Shown: positions 52,651 to 62,028, counted from the stretch's first letter. The stretch is 64,000 nucleotides of DNA from Sinobaca qinghaiensis (GCF_003610495.1 NZ_RAPK01000006.1:492839-556838); one strand, 5' to 3'. Translations and numbers: made by a program. Notes: generated from the sequence alone by a model not told the origin.

Positions 52651-54039
52651 ATGAATCTGAAAACATTGTTTGAAACGCCAATGATTAAAGACTTATTCAA
52701 CGTACTGGAGGATGGATTTTATTTTTCAAACGAAAAAGGTGAGACGCTTTGGAACAATGATGCGAGCGAAAAAATTCTCGGCTCGAAAAGAGAAGATCTA
52801 AGAGGAAAAAACGTGTGGGAGCTTGAAGGAAAAGGGATTATGAACCCCTCTATTACCAAAATGGTGCTCGAATCCGGGGAAGCTGTCAGCACGGTGCAGA
52901 CTACGCAGCAGGGCAGACAGTATTTTGTGAGCGGCTATATTATTCCGTGGGAACAGGAAAAGCTGGTCGTGGTGCTCTCCCGCGATATTACAAAAGACAT
53001 GCAGACAACCAAGCAGCTCGAGCAGGCCGAAAACCTGCTTCGTTTTTACAGCCAGGAAGTCCGGGGGATCCGCCTGCAGCGCAATAAAGAAAAAGGGGAA
53101 CAGTTTACCGGAAAAAGCAAAGCCTTTACAAACACACTTGATTTATTAAAAAAAGTCGCCGCAGTGGATACGACCGTCCTGCTTTCCGGGGAAACCGGCG
53201 TGGGAAAAAGCTCCGCGGCAGGGAAAATCCACGAGTTCAGCGACCGGCATGAAGGACCATTTATTTCCATTAACTGCGGATCGATTCCGGAGTCGCTGAT
53301 GGAGTCCGAGCTGTTCGGCTTTAAAAAGGGCTCCTTTACAGGCGCCTATCAGGGAGGGAAGGTCGGACTCGTGGAGCTGGCTGATAAGGGGACGCTGTTT
53401 CTGGACGAAATCGGAGAAGTACCGATGCACATTCAGTCGAAGCTGCTGCAGCTCGTCCAGCACAAAACATACCTGCCAATTGGCGAAACCGCTTCCCGTA
53501 CCGTCGATGCCCGAATCGTCACCGCAACGAATAAAAACTTAAAGGAGATGATTGCCCGGCAAACTTTCCGCGAGGATTTATACTACCGGCTGAACGTGCT
53601 GCCTGTGCATCTGCCGGCGCTGCGCCACCGCCAGGAAGATATTTATCCGCTGCTTCAGGTGGCTCTTGACCGGTTTAATATGCAGCATACCAAACAAAGA
53701 CGCTTTACTTCTGCGGTGCTGAAGCTGCTGCAGGATTATTCGTGGCCGGGAAATATCCGTGAGCTGGAAAATGTGGTCGAACGAATGGTGATTACCGCAG
53801 AGGAAGATGACATGAACACGATGGATCTGCCCGATGATATTGTCCGTGAAGTGTCAGGAGGAGGAAACTCCTTTGCTTTTGGATTAAACCGGACTCTTCC
53901 TGAAGCCGTGGAAGAACTGGAACAGAAGCTGATTCTTGAAGCTGAGGCAAAATATTCCTCTACCCGCAAGGCAGCTGCCGCACTTGGTTTATCCCAGTCT
54001 TCTTACATGCGGAGGAAAAAGAAATACACTTCTGATTGA
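52651..54039 (+). CDS. Sigma-54-dependent transcriptional activator (PAS - AAA+ - Fis)
   Basis: A 462-residue enhancer-binding protein. A PAS sensor covers about residues 12-115, the AAA+ domain about 155-390 and a Fis-type helix-turn-helix about 425-460 (STRKAAAALGLSQSSYMRR). Walker A is GETGVGKSS (near 180-188), the sigma-54-contacting loop is GSFTGA (near 226-231) where most relatives have GAFTGA, and Walker B is FLDEIGE (near 250). It is divergent from the symporter/amidohydrolase operon, which has a sigma-54 promoter and palindromic enhancer sites, so it is almost certainly its activator; the PAS domain would sense the inducer or another activator ligand. Confidence 0.93.
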   Translation: MNLKTLFETPMIKDLFNVLEDGFYFSNEKGETLWNNDASEKILGSKREDLRGKNVWELEGKGIMNPSITKMVLESGEAVSTVQTTQQGRQYFVSGYIIPWEQEKLVVVLSRDITKDMQTTKQLEQAENLLRFYSQEVRGIRLQRNKEKGEQFTGKSKAFTNTLDLLKKVAAVDTTVLLSGETGVGKSSAAGKIHEFSDRHEGPFISINCGSIPESLMESELFGFKKGSFTGAYQGGKVGLVELADKGTLFLDEIGEVPMHIQSKLLQLVQHKTYLPIGETASRTVDARIVTATNKNLKEMIARQTFREDLYYRLNVLPVHLPALRHRQEDIYPLLQVALDRFNMQHTKQRRFTSAVLKLLQDYSWPGNIRELENVVERMVITAEEDDMNTMDLPDDIVREVSGGGNSFAFGLNRTLPEAVEELEQKLILEAEAKYSSTRKAAAALGLSQSSYMRRKKKYTSD

Positions 54040-54119
54040 AGCTTCTTTTCTTTTTCGCAGAGGCGTATAATAGAACAAAGAATATGTTTATCCAGACAGA
54101 ACGTAAAGGCGGTTAAAAA

Positions 54120-54869
54120 ATGAGACATAATATGTGTTGGATCGTTCCGGTCGTTATTATTGTCGGTGCCAATTTATTATCATCTCAGGCCGGCATTAGT
54201 TTTGGATTTCTTATCTGGCCGGCTATTGCTTTTGGACTGGCATATTACTTTTACAAAGGTGGATCAGTCTGGCTCAGCCTGCTGTTTGTCGGGCTCGCAA
54301 TTATTCATCTGGCCCGGCATCTGGAAGGAATGTTTTTCGTGCTCGTCTTTTCGGTCATTGTGGCTGCAGCAGCGATTGCAGGAGGAATGCTTATCTACTC
54401 GCGGCGCAATCCGGTCGTTGATATTGACCGGGACCTTCCGGGAGGGCGCACAGAAGAGGAAGAAGAACCCGCAGAATCCCACTATTCCCGGCCGATGAGA
54501 GAAAAAAATATGCTGATCGGGGAGATAAAGTGGACAAAAATCCCTTATAAGCTGCCGCCGACAGCGATTCAGTTTTTTATTGGGGAAGTAACCATTGATC
54601 TCGCCAAAGCGGAAATCGACGAACGAGATGTTCACCTGCACATAAAAGGAGGCGTCGGCGGCATTAAAATTTTCCTCCCCGATACGTGGGATGCCGACGT
54701 CCAGACAAAAATAGGAATCGGCGAAGTGAACATGCTCAAGCAGAAGGAAGGCGGCATCTTCTCCAACGCCCATTTTGAGCACAAGACGCCCGTTGATCCG
54801 GAGCATAAGCTTTATCTTCAGGCCGACATCGGTATAGGAGAAATTGTTATTAAAAAATCCAGATGGTAA
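54120..54869 (+). CDS. LiaF-like membrane protein
   Basis: A 249-residue protein with four hydrophobic segments in the first 100 residues, an acidic linker (TEEEEEPAESH) and a C-terminal beta-rich domain with IGEIKW, GEVTIDLAKAEI, GGVGGIKIFLP and ADIGIGEIVIKK repeats, as in LiaF (DUF2154). LiaF normally inhibits the LiaSR cell-envelope stress system, but no liaS or liaR gene follows; the next gene is a peptidase. It may act on a distant system. AAAGGCGG precedes ATG 54120. Confidence 0.85.
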   Translation: MRHNMCWIVPVVIIVGANLLSSQAGISFGFLIWPAIAFGLAYYFYKGGSVWLSLLFVGLAIIHLARHLEGMFFVLVFSVIVAAAAIAGGMLIYSRRNPVVDIDRDLPGGRTEEEEEPAESHYSRPMREKNMLIGEIKWTKIPYKLPPTAIQFFIGEVTIDLAKAEIDERDVHLHIKGGVGGIKIFLPDTWDADVQTKIGIGEVNMLKQKEGGIFSNAHFEHKTPVDPEHKLYLQADIGIGEIVIKKSRW

Positions 54870-54870
54870 A

Positions 54871-54908
54871 TACCTTTCCGTCCTGCCGGGACGGAGGGTA
54901 TTTTTTTG
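54871..54908 (+). terminator. Terminator of the LiaF-like gene
   Basis: Arms ATACCTTTCCGTCC and GGACGGAGGGTAT (imperfect) with a run of seven T. Confidence 0.85.
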
Positions 54909-54993
54909 CCCGGATAAAAAGAGAACTTGGACGGATACTAAACATTCTGGATATATGCTTCAATAAAGAGACGGACAGAGGGAGGTTTTTTCC

Positions 54994-55962
54994 ATGAAAA
55001 AAGCAAAGATCGGTTTGGCCGCTGCTCTCACATCTGCGGCACTAATATGGCCGCAGGCGGCAGGCGCTCAGGAAGACTATGGAGATAAGGCAATGGAACA
55101 TATGCGTTATCTATCCGAAGATATTGGTGAGCGTCCGGCTGGAACAGAGGACGAGCGCGAAGCGAAAGCATACATAGAGACAGCGCTGGAAGACATGGGA
55201 TATGAAACAAAAACCGAAGCGTTCCCATTTACGAGAGACGGAGAAGAGCTTGAATCCGAAAATCTTTCTGCCGTGAAGCCGGGGAAGTTCAAAAAAGAAA
55301 TTATTGTCGGTGCCCACTACGATACGGTAGCGGATGTAGAAGGCATTGATGATAATGCCTCCGGTGTCGGCGTAATGCTTGAAACTGCAGAGCATCTTGA
55401 AGATATGGACGTTCCCTATACGATCCGGTTTATTGCCTTTGGAGCGGAGGAAGGCGGATTAAATGGCTCGGAAGAGTTTGTGGAAAACATGTCCAATAAA
55501 GAAAAAAACAATACGCTTGCGATGATTAACCTCGACAGCCTGGCTGCCGGTGATCAGATGTATGTATACGGAGGCGGAGGCAAAAGCGGATGGTACCGGA
55601 ATTTTGCCCAGCAGCTGGCAGAGGATGCCGGTATTGATATACAGACTAATCCCGGCCTCAATCCTGCATACCCGGAAGGAACAACAGGGCTTTGGAGTGA
55701 CCATGCCCCTTTCCAGGAAGCGGGTATCGATATCGGCTATTTTGAAGCCACGAACTGGGAGCTTGGGGAGCAGGATGGCTATACCCAGACAGAAAAGCAT
55801 GGAGCCGTCTGGCACGATCCGGAAAAAGACAACTTTGATTTTATAGAGTCCGAATTTCCCGGCCGGATGGAAACAAATATTTCCGGCTTTTCCGAAGTAC
55901 TGACCGAATCATTAACCGAGATGAAACCCGAAACAAAAGCCCACTATCAGCAGTGGAAATAA
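54994..55962 (+). CDS. Secreted M28-family zinc aminopeptidase
   Basis: A 322-residue exported peptidase. Signal peptide at about 1-25 ending near AGAQ. The M28 zinc ligands are apparent: H and D in VGAHYDTV, D in IDDNASGVG, the E-E pair in FGAEEGG, and further on SDHAPFQEAG with the last histidine. The family removes N-terminal amino acids from peptides. The mature protein is acidic, without a wall anchor or lipobox. AGGGAGG precedes the ATG. Confidence 0.92.
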   Translation: MKKAKIGLAAALTSAALIWPQAAGAQEDYGDKAMEHMRYLSEDIGERPAGTEDEREAKAYIETALEDMGYETKTEAFPFTRDGEELESENLSAVKPGKFKKEIIVGAHYDTVADVEGIDDNASGVGVMLETAEHLEDMDVPYTIRFIAFGAEEGGLNGSEEFVENMSNKEKNNTLAMINLDSLAAGDQMYVYGGGGKSGWYRNFAQQLAEDAGIDIQTNPGLNPAYPEGTTGLWSDHAPFQEAGIDIGYFEATNWELGEQDGYTQTEKHGAVWHDPEKDNFDFIESEFPGRMETNISGFSEVLTESLTEMKPETKAHYQQWK

Positions 55963-55969
55963 TACCGCA

Positions 55970-55999
55970 GCACCGGCAGAAATGCTGGTGCTTTTTTTA
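55970..55999 (+). terminator. Terminator of the M28 peptidase gene
   Basis: Arms AGCACCGGCA and TGCTGGTGCT, GAAA loop, run of seven T. Confidence 0.85.
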
Positions 56000-56139
56000 A
56001 TAAAGTAAGAGAAAATTGATTGTCTGAATGAAAAGAAGGGAGTATGTTTAAAGCAAAGATATTCCACCGAAGAAAAGCCGTCTGCTGCTTTCATGCTGCT
56101 TGTGGAATGAAAAAACGGAAAAAAGGAGTGCTGGTGGGG

Positions 56140-56769
56140 ATGCGCATAAAAAATGTTTACCTTTATGTACTCGACACAATGGCTGACTGGGAATATGGAT
56201 ATCTAACGGCTGAGCTGAACACGGGAAGGTGTTTTAAAAAAGACATAATGCCGTTAAAAGTAATCACTGCCGGAGCGGATAAAGAAAAAGTCACTACGAT
56301 GGGTGGAGTGAGCATACAGCCGGAGTTGTCTTTTGATGAATGTTCGTTTGAAAGGGACAGTCTTTTCATTCTGCCCGGCGGAGATACATGGGGAGAAGAA
56401 ATTCACGAGCCTGTTCTGAGAAAAGTCGGGGAAGCGATGGAGGCCGGCGCTGTCATTGCAGCTATCTGCGGAGCTACAGTTGGCCTTGCCCGAATGGGAT
56501 ATCTGGATACAAAAAGGCATACAAGCAATGATCTGGAGTATCTTCAAATGGTCTGTCCGGATTATAAAGGAGAAGCACTGTACGAAACGGAACCGGCTGT
56601 GACGGATGGGAATGTTATTACTGCCTCGGGAATAGCCCCGCTGGAATTTGCGAGAGAAGTGCTGAAGAAACTGGACGTGTTTACACCAGACACGCTGGAT
56701 GCATGGTACCACCTCAACAAAACACATCGACCGGAATACTATTATCAGTTAATGAAAGCGACGAGCTGA
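56140..56769 (+). CDS. DJ-1/PfpI family protein
   Basis: A 209-residue protein of the DJ-1/PfpI class I glutamine amidotransferase-like fold. The nucleophile-elbow cysteine is C110 in AAICGATVGLA, and the acidic residue of the fold is in DSLFILPGGDTWG. It resembles YdeA of B. subtilis; members have been described as glyoxalases, deglycases or proteases, and none of these can be chosen here. ATG 56140 fits the family N-terminus; AAGGAG is 11 bases before it, and GTG 56134 is a possible start. The frame is open upstream to 56044, but that part is basic and unlike the family. Confidence 0.85.
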   Translation: MRIKNVYLYVLDTMADWEYGYLTAELNTGRCFKKDIMPLKVITAGADKEKVTTMGGVSIQPELSFDECSFERDSLFILPGGDTWGEEIHEPVLRKVGEAMEAGAVIAAICGATVGLARMGYLDTKRHTSNDLEYLQMVCPDYKGEALYETEPAVTDGNVITASGIAPLEFAREVLKKLDVFTPDTLDAWYHLNKTHRPEYYYQLMKATS

Positions 56770-56777
56770 ATGTCAGC

Positions 56778-56806
56778 AAGTCTTTTTTATAAAAGACTTA
56801 ATTTTC
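56778..56806 (+). terminator. Weak terminator after the DJ-1 gene
   Basis: Perfect nine-base arms AAGTCTTTT and AAAAGACTT with a four-base loop, followed by AATTTTCT. The stem is AT-rich and the T-run short. Confidence 0.5.
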
Positions 56807-56867
56807 TGAACATTTAGAGTATAATAGTATTGCATTATGTTAAAAATAGAAAAGAGAGGTTGGTGTA

Positions 56868-57641
56868 ATGATGGGTAAAACAGCTGTTATCACAGGGTCA
56901 GGACAGGGTATCGGCCGGGGGATCGCACTTCGGCTGGCGGGTGACGGATTTAATATTGTTATCAGTGATATTGATGAGAGCAGGGCAGAGGACGTCGTCC
57001 AGGAAATTAAAAATGCTGGTGGACAGGCCGTTTCAATTAAAGCAAATGTAACGAGCAAATCTGACATTCACCATCTTGTGCAGCAGAGCGTTCATGAGTT
57101 TGGAAGTGTGGATGTGTTTGTGAACAACGCCGGCATTGACCAGGTTGCTCCCTTATTAAATGCAACAGAAGAAGATATTAATACCATTTTCAATGTTAAT
57201 GTAAACGGAACAATATATGGCATCCAGGAAGCAGCCGAGCAGATGAAAAAACAGGGAGGAGGCAAAATTATTAATGCCTGCAGCATTGCCGGCCATAAAG
57301 GATTTGCTCTTCTCGGCGTTTATTCGGCAACGAAATTTGCGGTGCGCGGACTAACCCAGGCCGCCGCCCAGGAGCTGGCACCGGAAAAAATTACGGTCAA
57401 CGCTTACTGCCCGGGAGTCGTCGGTACCTCGATGTGGGAACGGATTGATGCCAGACTGGTCGTGGAGATGGGACTGGCAAGCTCCGGAGATGCCTTTAAA
57501 AAATTCACGGAAGGTATAGCACTTGGACGGGCCCAGACCCCGGAGGACGTTGCAAATTTTGTATCCTACCTGGCGTCATCAGACTCCGATTACATGACCG
57601 GCCAGTGTGTGCTTATTGATGGCGGGATTCTGTACAACTAA
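56868..57641 (+). CDS. Short-chain dehydrogenase, acetoin/diacetyl reductase type
   Basis: A 257-residue classical SDR. NAD-binding [18 protein letters not shown], the catalytic serine in [10 protein letters not shown] and Y-x3-K in YSATKFAV are all present. The pattern [11 protein letters not shown] and the [13 protein letters not shown] stretch are those of meso-butanediol dehydrogenase/acetoin reductases. Alone between terminators, so it is a single gene. A -10 box TATAAT lies at 56820-56825 without a clear -35. ATG 56868 or 56871 may be the start. Confidence 0.87.
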   Translation: MMGKTAVITGSGQGIGRGIALRLAGDGFNIVISDIDESRAEDVVQEIKNAGGQAVSIKANVTSKSDIHHLVQQSVHEFGSVDVFVNNAGIDQVAPLLNATEEDINTIFNVNVNGTIYGIQEAAEQMKKQGGGKIINACSIAGHKGFALLGVYSATKFAVRGLTQAAAQELAPEKITVNAYCPGVVGTSMWERIDARLVVEMGLASSGDAFKKFTEGIALGRAQTPEDVANFVSYLASSDSDYMTGQCVLIDGGILYN

Positions 57642-57644
57642 TAA

Positions 57645-57688
57645 AAAAGAAGCGTGAATCGGTGACTGAGCCGATCCGCGCTTCTTTT
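57645..57688. terminator. Two-way terminator between the SDR and GabD genes
   Basis: Outer arms GAAGCG and CGCTTC, inner ATCGG and CCGAT; A-run on one side and TTTT on the other. Confidence 0.8.
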
Positions 57689-57691
57689 CTA

Positions 57692-59077
57692 TTATAATCC
57701 CATAGAAAGATACTTTGTTTCTAAATAAAGAGCGATTCCTTCGCTTCCGCCTTCACGACCGAGGCCGCTTTCTTTCATGCCGCCAAATGGTGCTTCCGCA
57801 GCTGACGGAGCGCCGTCGTTCCAGCCGACAATGCCGTAATGAAGACGCTCGTGCAGGTAGTGCCCGGTACGATAGTTTTCCGTGAAAAAGTAAGCCGCCA
57901 GCCCAAACGGTGTATCATTGGCCATATCGATCGCTTCATCAAGTGTAGAGAAGGAAACGATAGGTGCAACCGGACCGAAGGTTTCCACATGCATAATGTC
58001 CATGGAGCGGTCTACGTTGGTTAGTACCGTTGGGTGCACGAAGTAGGTGCCGGCTTCCGCATCTTCCTCGTAGCGGGCACCGGTGAGAACAGATGCGCCT
58101 TTTGCTTTTGCATCTTCAATCTGGCCTTTTACTTTTTCAAAGCCCTGGGCATTAATAAGCGGTCCGATATCGGTTCCTTCTTCTAAGCCGTTGCCAACCT
58201 GAAGAGCCTCCGCTTTTGCTGCAAGTTTGGCTGCATATTCTTCAAGCACGTTTTCCTGTACGAAAATACGATTGGCGCAGACGCACGTCTGGCCGGCATT
58301 GCGGAATTTAGAAGCCATCGTATGCTCGACAGCAAGATCAATGTCCGCGTCCTCTGCTACGATAAGCGGAGCATGTCCGCCAAGCTCCATTGATACATGT
58401 TTAACCGTATCTGCGCTGTTTTTAATTAACAGCTTGCCGACAGGAGTGGAGCCGGTGAAAGTAATTTTTCGTATGAGCGGGCTGCTCGTAAATACTTCCC
58501 CGATTTCTGCCCCGTCCCCGTTTACAAATTGAAGCACATCTTCCGGAATACCGGCTTCATGTCCGAGACGCACGAGCTCCATTGCCGTAAGCGGCGTATT
58601 TGGAGCCGGCTTAATAACAAAGGTGCAGCCTGCTGCAAGCGCCGGAGCGGCTTTTCTCGTAATCATAGCCGCCGGGAAATTCCATGGAGTGATGGCAGCG
58701 ACCGGGCCGACTGCTTCCTTTGTCACATATAAACGTTTGTTGGCAGCACCGGGAAGGGTTTTGCCGAATACGCGGCGCGCTTCCTCCGCGTAGTATTCAA
58801 TATAGTTTGCCGCATATACGACTTCGCCGCGCGCTTCTTTTAACGGTTTTCCATTTTCCTGTGTAATAAGAGAAGCAAGCATGTCCTGGTTTTCCAGAAT
58901 AAGCTGATGCCATTTTTTCAAAAGGCCGGCACGGTGGGAAGCAGCCTGGCGGGACCAGGCGGGAAACGCTTCGTGAAGACGTGCTACAGCAGCCTCGACC
59001 TCTTGTTTGGAATGAAGCGGAACCTCCCGGACAGCTTCTCCGGTGGCAGGATTTTTAATTGTAACAGTGGATGACAT
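57692..59077 (-). CDS. gabD: NAD(P)-dependent succinate-semialdehyde dehydrogenase
   Basis: A 461-residue aldehyde dehydrogenase of the GabD group. Marks: [22 protein letters not shown], the general base in MELGGHAP, the nucleophile in [23 protein letters not shown] for the cofactor, and GPVAPI with the C-terminal [13 protein letters not shown]. It would oxidise succinate semialdehyde, or a related aldehyde, to the acid. The start is ATG 59077 with AGGAGG eight bases before; the open frame continues to 59143. No gabT or GABA transporter is near. Confidence 0.9.
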   Translation of the reverse strand: MSSTVTIKNPATGEAVREVPLHSKQEVEAAVARLHEAFPAWSRQAASHRAGLLKKWHQLILENQDMLASLITQENGKPLKEARGEVVYAANYIEYYAEEARRVFGKTLPGAANKRLYVTKEAVGPVAAITPWNFPAAMITRKAAPALAAGCTFVIKPAPNTPLTAMELVRLGHEAGIPEDVLQFVNGDGAEIGEVFTSSPLIRKITFTGSTPVGKLLIKNSADTVKHVSMELGGHAPLIVAEDADIDLAVEHTMASKFRNAGQTCVCANRIFVQENVLEEYAAKLAAKAEALQVGNGLEEGTDIGPLINAQGFEKVKGQIEDAKAKGASVLTGARYEEDAEAGTYFVHPTVLTNVDRSMDIMHVETFGPVAPIVSFSTLDEAIDMANDTPFGLAAYFFTENYRTGHYLHERLHYGIVGWNDGAPSAAEAPFGGMKESGLGREGGSEGIALYLETKYLSMGL

Positions 59078-59165
59078 ACATAACTCCTCCTTCATCTTAG
59101 TACTTTTCATTATCCCGTTATTTGGTCGGATAAAAAGAACCAAATTAAAAATATTTATGGTACCA

Positions 59166-59194
59166 GAAAAAACCGCCGGTCTATAAACCGGCGG
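59166..59194 (-). terminator. Terminator of the uricase gene
   Basis: Perfect eight-base arms CCGCCGGT (59173-59180) and ACCGGCGG (59187-59194); on the minus strand followed by TTTTTT. Confidence 0.85.
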
Positions 59195-59207
59195 GTGGGG
59201 TGATGAT

Positions 59208-60197
59208 TTACTTTTCGGATTGATTATAGGCCTTTAGATCGGAACGACGAAGCGAAAAACCCTGGAATCCGAAAGGAGGACGAGGATCGGTAAACACCCG
59301 GCCTTCGTTGGAGCTGGTTTCCTCTACAATTAACTCCCAAGTCCGGTTGTTTGATTCAAAGGAGACTTCAGCGAGCTGTGGAAAACGCTCAAGCACGCGC
59401 AGGCCGATGTAATAAATCAGGCTCTGAATGCTCGGGGAATTCAGTTCGTGAAAAAGTGTGCGGGCAATGCCTGCTACCTGTTCGGAGCTGACGTAGTTCT
59501 TCAGGTAATCGCGGCTGTCTTCATAAATCCAGTTAATATCAAGATAAATAAAAAGGGGGCGGTCTGTTGTTTCCGGAAGGGTTGTATATTCGTCTTTAAT
59601 ATATCCCTGAAACGAGCTGCCCTTTACTTTGATTAAATGAAGATCCTTTACGCCGCTCTGCCGGGACACAATCGCATGCTCGTTTTCTTCAGTACGCTCT
59701 GTTTCAAGCGATGCCACCGGAAGCTCCCGTTCCTTTTCATCAAACACGAGCGGACTGCTGCGGATGCCGGTTTCATCTCCGATGTCTGTTTCTGTAAACA
59801 GCTTCTGGACCGCAGATACGACAATGCCGTCAATATGGCTGTACGTTTCATAAAAACGTCCACTGATATATTCCAAAAATTCTTCCATCGTTGCCCCTTC
59901 AAAGCTGCCGGCATGGCGGAGAATAAAATTTTTCATCGAATCCGTTGCAATGACTTTCGAGTTGTCTCCCTCTGAAAAGGAGCTGAAAAAGGCTTCCCCT
60001 TTTAAGGCAATTTGAATGTCCATCGCAAAGATAATATTGCTGCGTCCTGTGAAGGAAGATTCAGGAATCGGCTGGATGTTTTTAAGGGGAGAAGCATAGG
60101 TACGATAGACAAATACATCGCCTTTTCCATAATACATTGTACGATTTTGATCGTTCTGGTGCTTCACGGCTTCTGTTTTTTTAATTTTCGTTTCCAT
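59208..60197 (-). CDS. pucL: Urate oxidase (uricase)
   Basis: A 329-residue cofactor-free uricase turning urate into 5-hydroxyisourate. The tandem T-fold marks are all here: [12 protein letters not shown] with the catalytic lysine, ATDSMKNF with the catalytic threonine, [27 protein letters not shown], and near the end FESNNRTWE and [12 protein letters not shown]. In B. subtilis PucL this domain is fused to an OHCU decarboxylase; here there is only the uricase half. No other purine-degradation gene is next to it. AAGGATGGG precedes the ATG. Confidence 0.94.
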   Translation of the reverse strand: METKIKKTEAVKHQNDQNRTMYYGKGDVFVYRTYASPLKNIQPIPESSFTGRSNIIFAMDIQIALKGEAFFSSFSEGDNSKVIATDSMKNFILRHAGSFEGATMEEFLEYISGRFYETYSHIDGIVVSAVQKLFTETDIGDETGIRSSPLVFDEKERELPVASLETERTEENEHAIVSRQSGVKDLHLIKVKGSSFQGYIKDEYTTLPETTDRPLFIYLDINWIYEDSRDYLKNYVSSEQVAGIARTLFHELNSPSIQSLIYYIGLRVLERFPQLAEVSFESNNRTWELIVEETSSNEGRVFTDPRPPFGFQGFSLRRSDLKAYNQSEK

Positions 60198-60254
60198 TAG
60201 TATCCCATCCTTTTTTATAGTTAAGAGTTATTATAACGATGATTTCAACATGTA

Positions 60255-60309
60255 ATAAAAAAAGCCGCAGAAAGCCTGTAATGGATTTACAGAGTCTTCG
60301 CTGCGGCTT
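60255..60309 (-). terminator. Terminator of the 108-residue protein gene
   Basis: Arms AAGCCGCAG (60262-60270) and CTGCGGCTT (60301-60309), with an inner CTGTAA/TTACAG hairpin; on the minus strand a run of seven T follows. Confidence 0.75.
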
Positions 60310-60313
60310 CCTG

Positions 60314-60397
60314 CCTGCCGTATACGGCAGGGAAACGGCGCTGTAAGCTACCTGCCTGCTGCCGGGTCTGCGTAATAACGCAGCGCCTGACAGCGGC
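60314..60397. repeat. Cluster of short GC-rich palindromes
   Basis: An 18-base perfect palindrome CCTGCCGTATACGGCAGG (60314-60331) is followed by GGCGCTG paired with CAGCGCC, CTGCCG paired with CGGCAG, and the hairpin CTGCGT-AATA-ACGCAG (60368-60383). The segment is richer in G and C than the DNA on either side and lies just after the stop of the small gene at 60401. It may be a REP-like remnant. Confidence 0.5.
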
Positions 60398-60400
60398 AGA

Positions 60401-60727
60401 TTATGTATGGAGTAGAATAACAGTGCAGGAGGTATTGGTGTCCTGGTCGAAATCTTTGTAAATGGCTTTAACTACGAGGTCAAATTCCGAGGCCAGGATA
60501 TCCTTGATACGTTGTTTATACTTATGATTCAAAGAAGCATCAATAAACAGCACAAGGTCGGGCCGGTCGGCAAGCGTATCGAGCATCGGTGTCCGGCTGA
60601 CGGAGGCAAAAATCGTAATCTGACTTTCGGAAAGATCGATCTTCTGGCTCTGCACGCCGTGCTGATAAAACTCTTTATTAATTTCGTTATAGCGCAGAGC
60701 CAGCTCTTTCTTGGAAATCTTGAGCAT
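60401..60727 (-). CDS. Small conserved-looking protein, possibly DUF2294-like
   Basis: A 108-residue soluble protein. The outline, with an N-terminal helix, ITIFASVSRTPMLDTLADRPD, and a C-terminal DLVVKAIYKDFDQDTNTSCTVILL, recalls the DUF2294 (YbcI-like) proteins of Bacilli, in which a T-P-x-E-x-x-L segment is followed by a D-x-D-T strand; the match is by eye and weak. I use ATG 60727, nine bases after AGGTG; GTG 60736 is an alternative. It has its own terminator and no clear partners. Function unknown. Confidence 0.6.
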   Translation of the reverse strand: MLKISKKELALRYNEINKEFYQHGVQSQKIDLSESQITIFASVSRTPMLDTLADRPDLVLFIDASLNHKYKQRIKDILASEFDLVVKAIYKDFDQDTNTSCTVILLHT

Positions 60728-60845
60728 GAGTATCACCTGCTTTACTGCAATTCATGAAAGCATCGTATCATGAGCAGAAAAAGACTACAGTACAATTGTC
60801 AGATAACGTGACATTCTTTTTGGAGAAAATGGAAACATAAGCATT

Positions 60846-60882
60846 AAAAAGCAGGAGCTCTGAGAAGAACTCCTGCTTTTTT
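60846..60882 (-). terminator. Terminator of the hydroxyacid dehydrogenase gene
   Basis: Arms AAAAAGCAGGAG and CTCCTGCTTTTT (12 bases, perfect) with a 12-base loop; it reaches the stop codon of the gene. Confidence 0.85.
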
Positions 60883-61810
60883 ACTGTTTATCGAAATAAT
60901 TCGCTGCGTTATGCAGCGCCTGGTCGGCAAAGCGTTCCAGCACTTCATACGTTACATAGCCGATATGCGGCGTGAGGATAACATTATCGCAGTCGTGAAA
61001 GGGGTGCTCGCGAACGGGCTCTTCCTGAAAAACATCCAGGCCTGCGCCTGCCAGGTGACGGCTGCGGAGAAGCCGGGCAAGGGCATGTTCGTCTACAAAA
61101 GCTCCACGCGATGTATTAATAAATACAGCTCCCTGTTTCATTAAAGACAGTTTTTCTTCGTTTAGAAATCCTGTCCATTCCGGCGTGAGACGCATATGAA
61201 GACTGATCACATTGGACGTGCGCAGTATGTCTTCGAGCGTCATCTGCTCAATGCCAAGTTCTTTTTCAGACCCGTCCCCGCCGGTGGGGCGCCATACTTT
61301 CACGTTCATGCCGAGAGCCTGGGCTATACGGGCGGTTTCCTGACCGATGGACCCAAATCCCAATATGCCGAGCTGCTTGCCATGAAGTTCTGTGCCTGTA
61401 TGCTGAATCCACTGATTACGGCTGAAGGCTTCCTGATGAGCAGGAAATTGTCTCACCGCCCCGATCATCATGCCAATAGTTAATTCAACAACAGAAGTCC
61501 GGGAACCTCCGGGAGTGGTTTTAATATCAATCCCTTTTGTTTCCAGTGCTTTCATATCAATATGAGCAACGCCTTTTCCCGTTTGGGAGATCAGCTGCAC
61601 GTCATGAAGCTCATCAATAACCGATGCCGGCAGGGGGGTGCGCTCCCTGACGAGGATAATGGCTTTTTTCCCTTCCGCAAGAGAAGGGATCTGCTCCGGT
61701 TTAACCGGAATCGTAACAGCCTCCAGGTTCCAGCCTTTCTGGTGAAGCATACGGGCAGCGGGGGAGGAGGAATAAATGTTTTCATAATCGCCTAGCACAA
61801 GAATATTCAA
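60881..61810 (-). CDS. D-isomer-specific 2-hydroxyacid dehydrogenase
   Basis: A 309-residue NAD-dependent oxidoreductase. The cofactor motif is LGILGFGSIGQETARIAQ; the catalytic arginine is in NTSRGAFVDE, the glutamate in LDVFQEEP and the histidine in LTPHIGYVT. The family reduces 2-oxo acids such as glyoxylate, hydroxypyruvate or phosphohydroxypyruvate. The start is TTG 61810, with AAGGAGG seven bases upstream. Alone on its strand; the specificity is not evident. Confidence 0.9.
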   Translation of the reverse strand: MNILVLGDYENIYSSSPAARMLHQKGWNLEAVTIPVKPEQIPSLAEGKKAIILVRERTPLPASVIDELHDVQLISQTGKGVAHIDMKALETKGIDIKTTPGGSRTSVVELTIGMMIGAVRQFPAHQEAFSRNQWIQHTGTELHGKQLGILGFGSIGQETARIAQALGMNVKVWRPTGGDGSEKELGIEQMTLEDILRTSNVISLHMRLTPEWTGFLNEEKLSLMKQGAVFINTSRGAFVDEHALARLLRSRHLAGAGLDVFQEEPVREHPFHDCDNVILTPHIGYVTYEVLERFADQALHNAANYFDKQ

Positions 61811-62028
61811 ACAAACGCCTCCTTATTCGATGGGCCTGAGGCCACACCATTCTGCATGAATAAATTCTTTTCTATCCAAAATGTTATATCTAGTATAAGA
61901 TTCCCCTTTTACACTATCCTTAACCACAGCCGGCCGGCAAAAACAGGTGGGGATATTCCTTTTTTTCCAAATATGGTATGATGTTCTTAATAAAGTATAA
62001 ATGGTTCGATATGAGAGGATGCTGGCGA

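Noticed and set aside
61978-62028. ATG starts for the YwqE-like gene
   Set aside because: They add a stretch unlike the family; GTG 62029 aligns with the family start.
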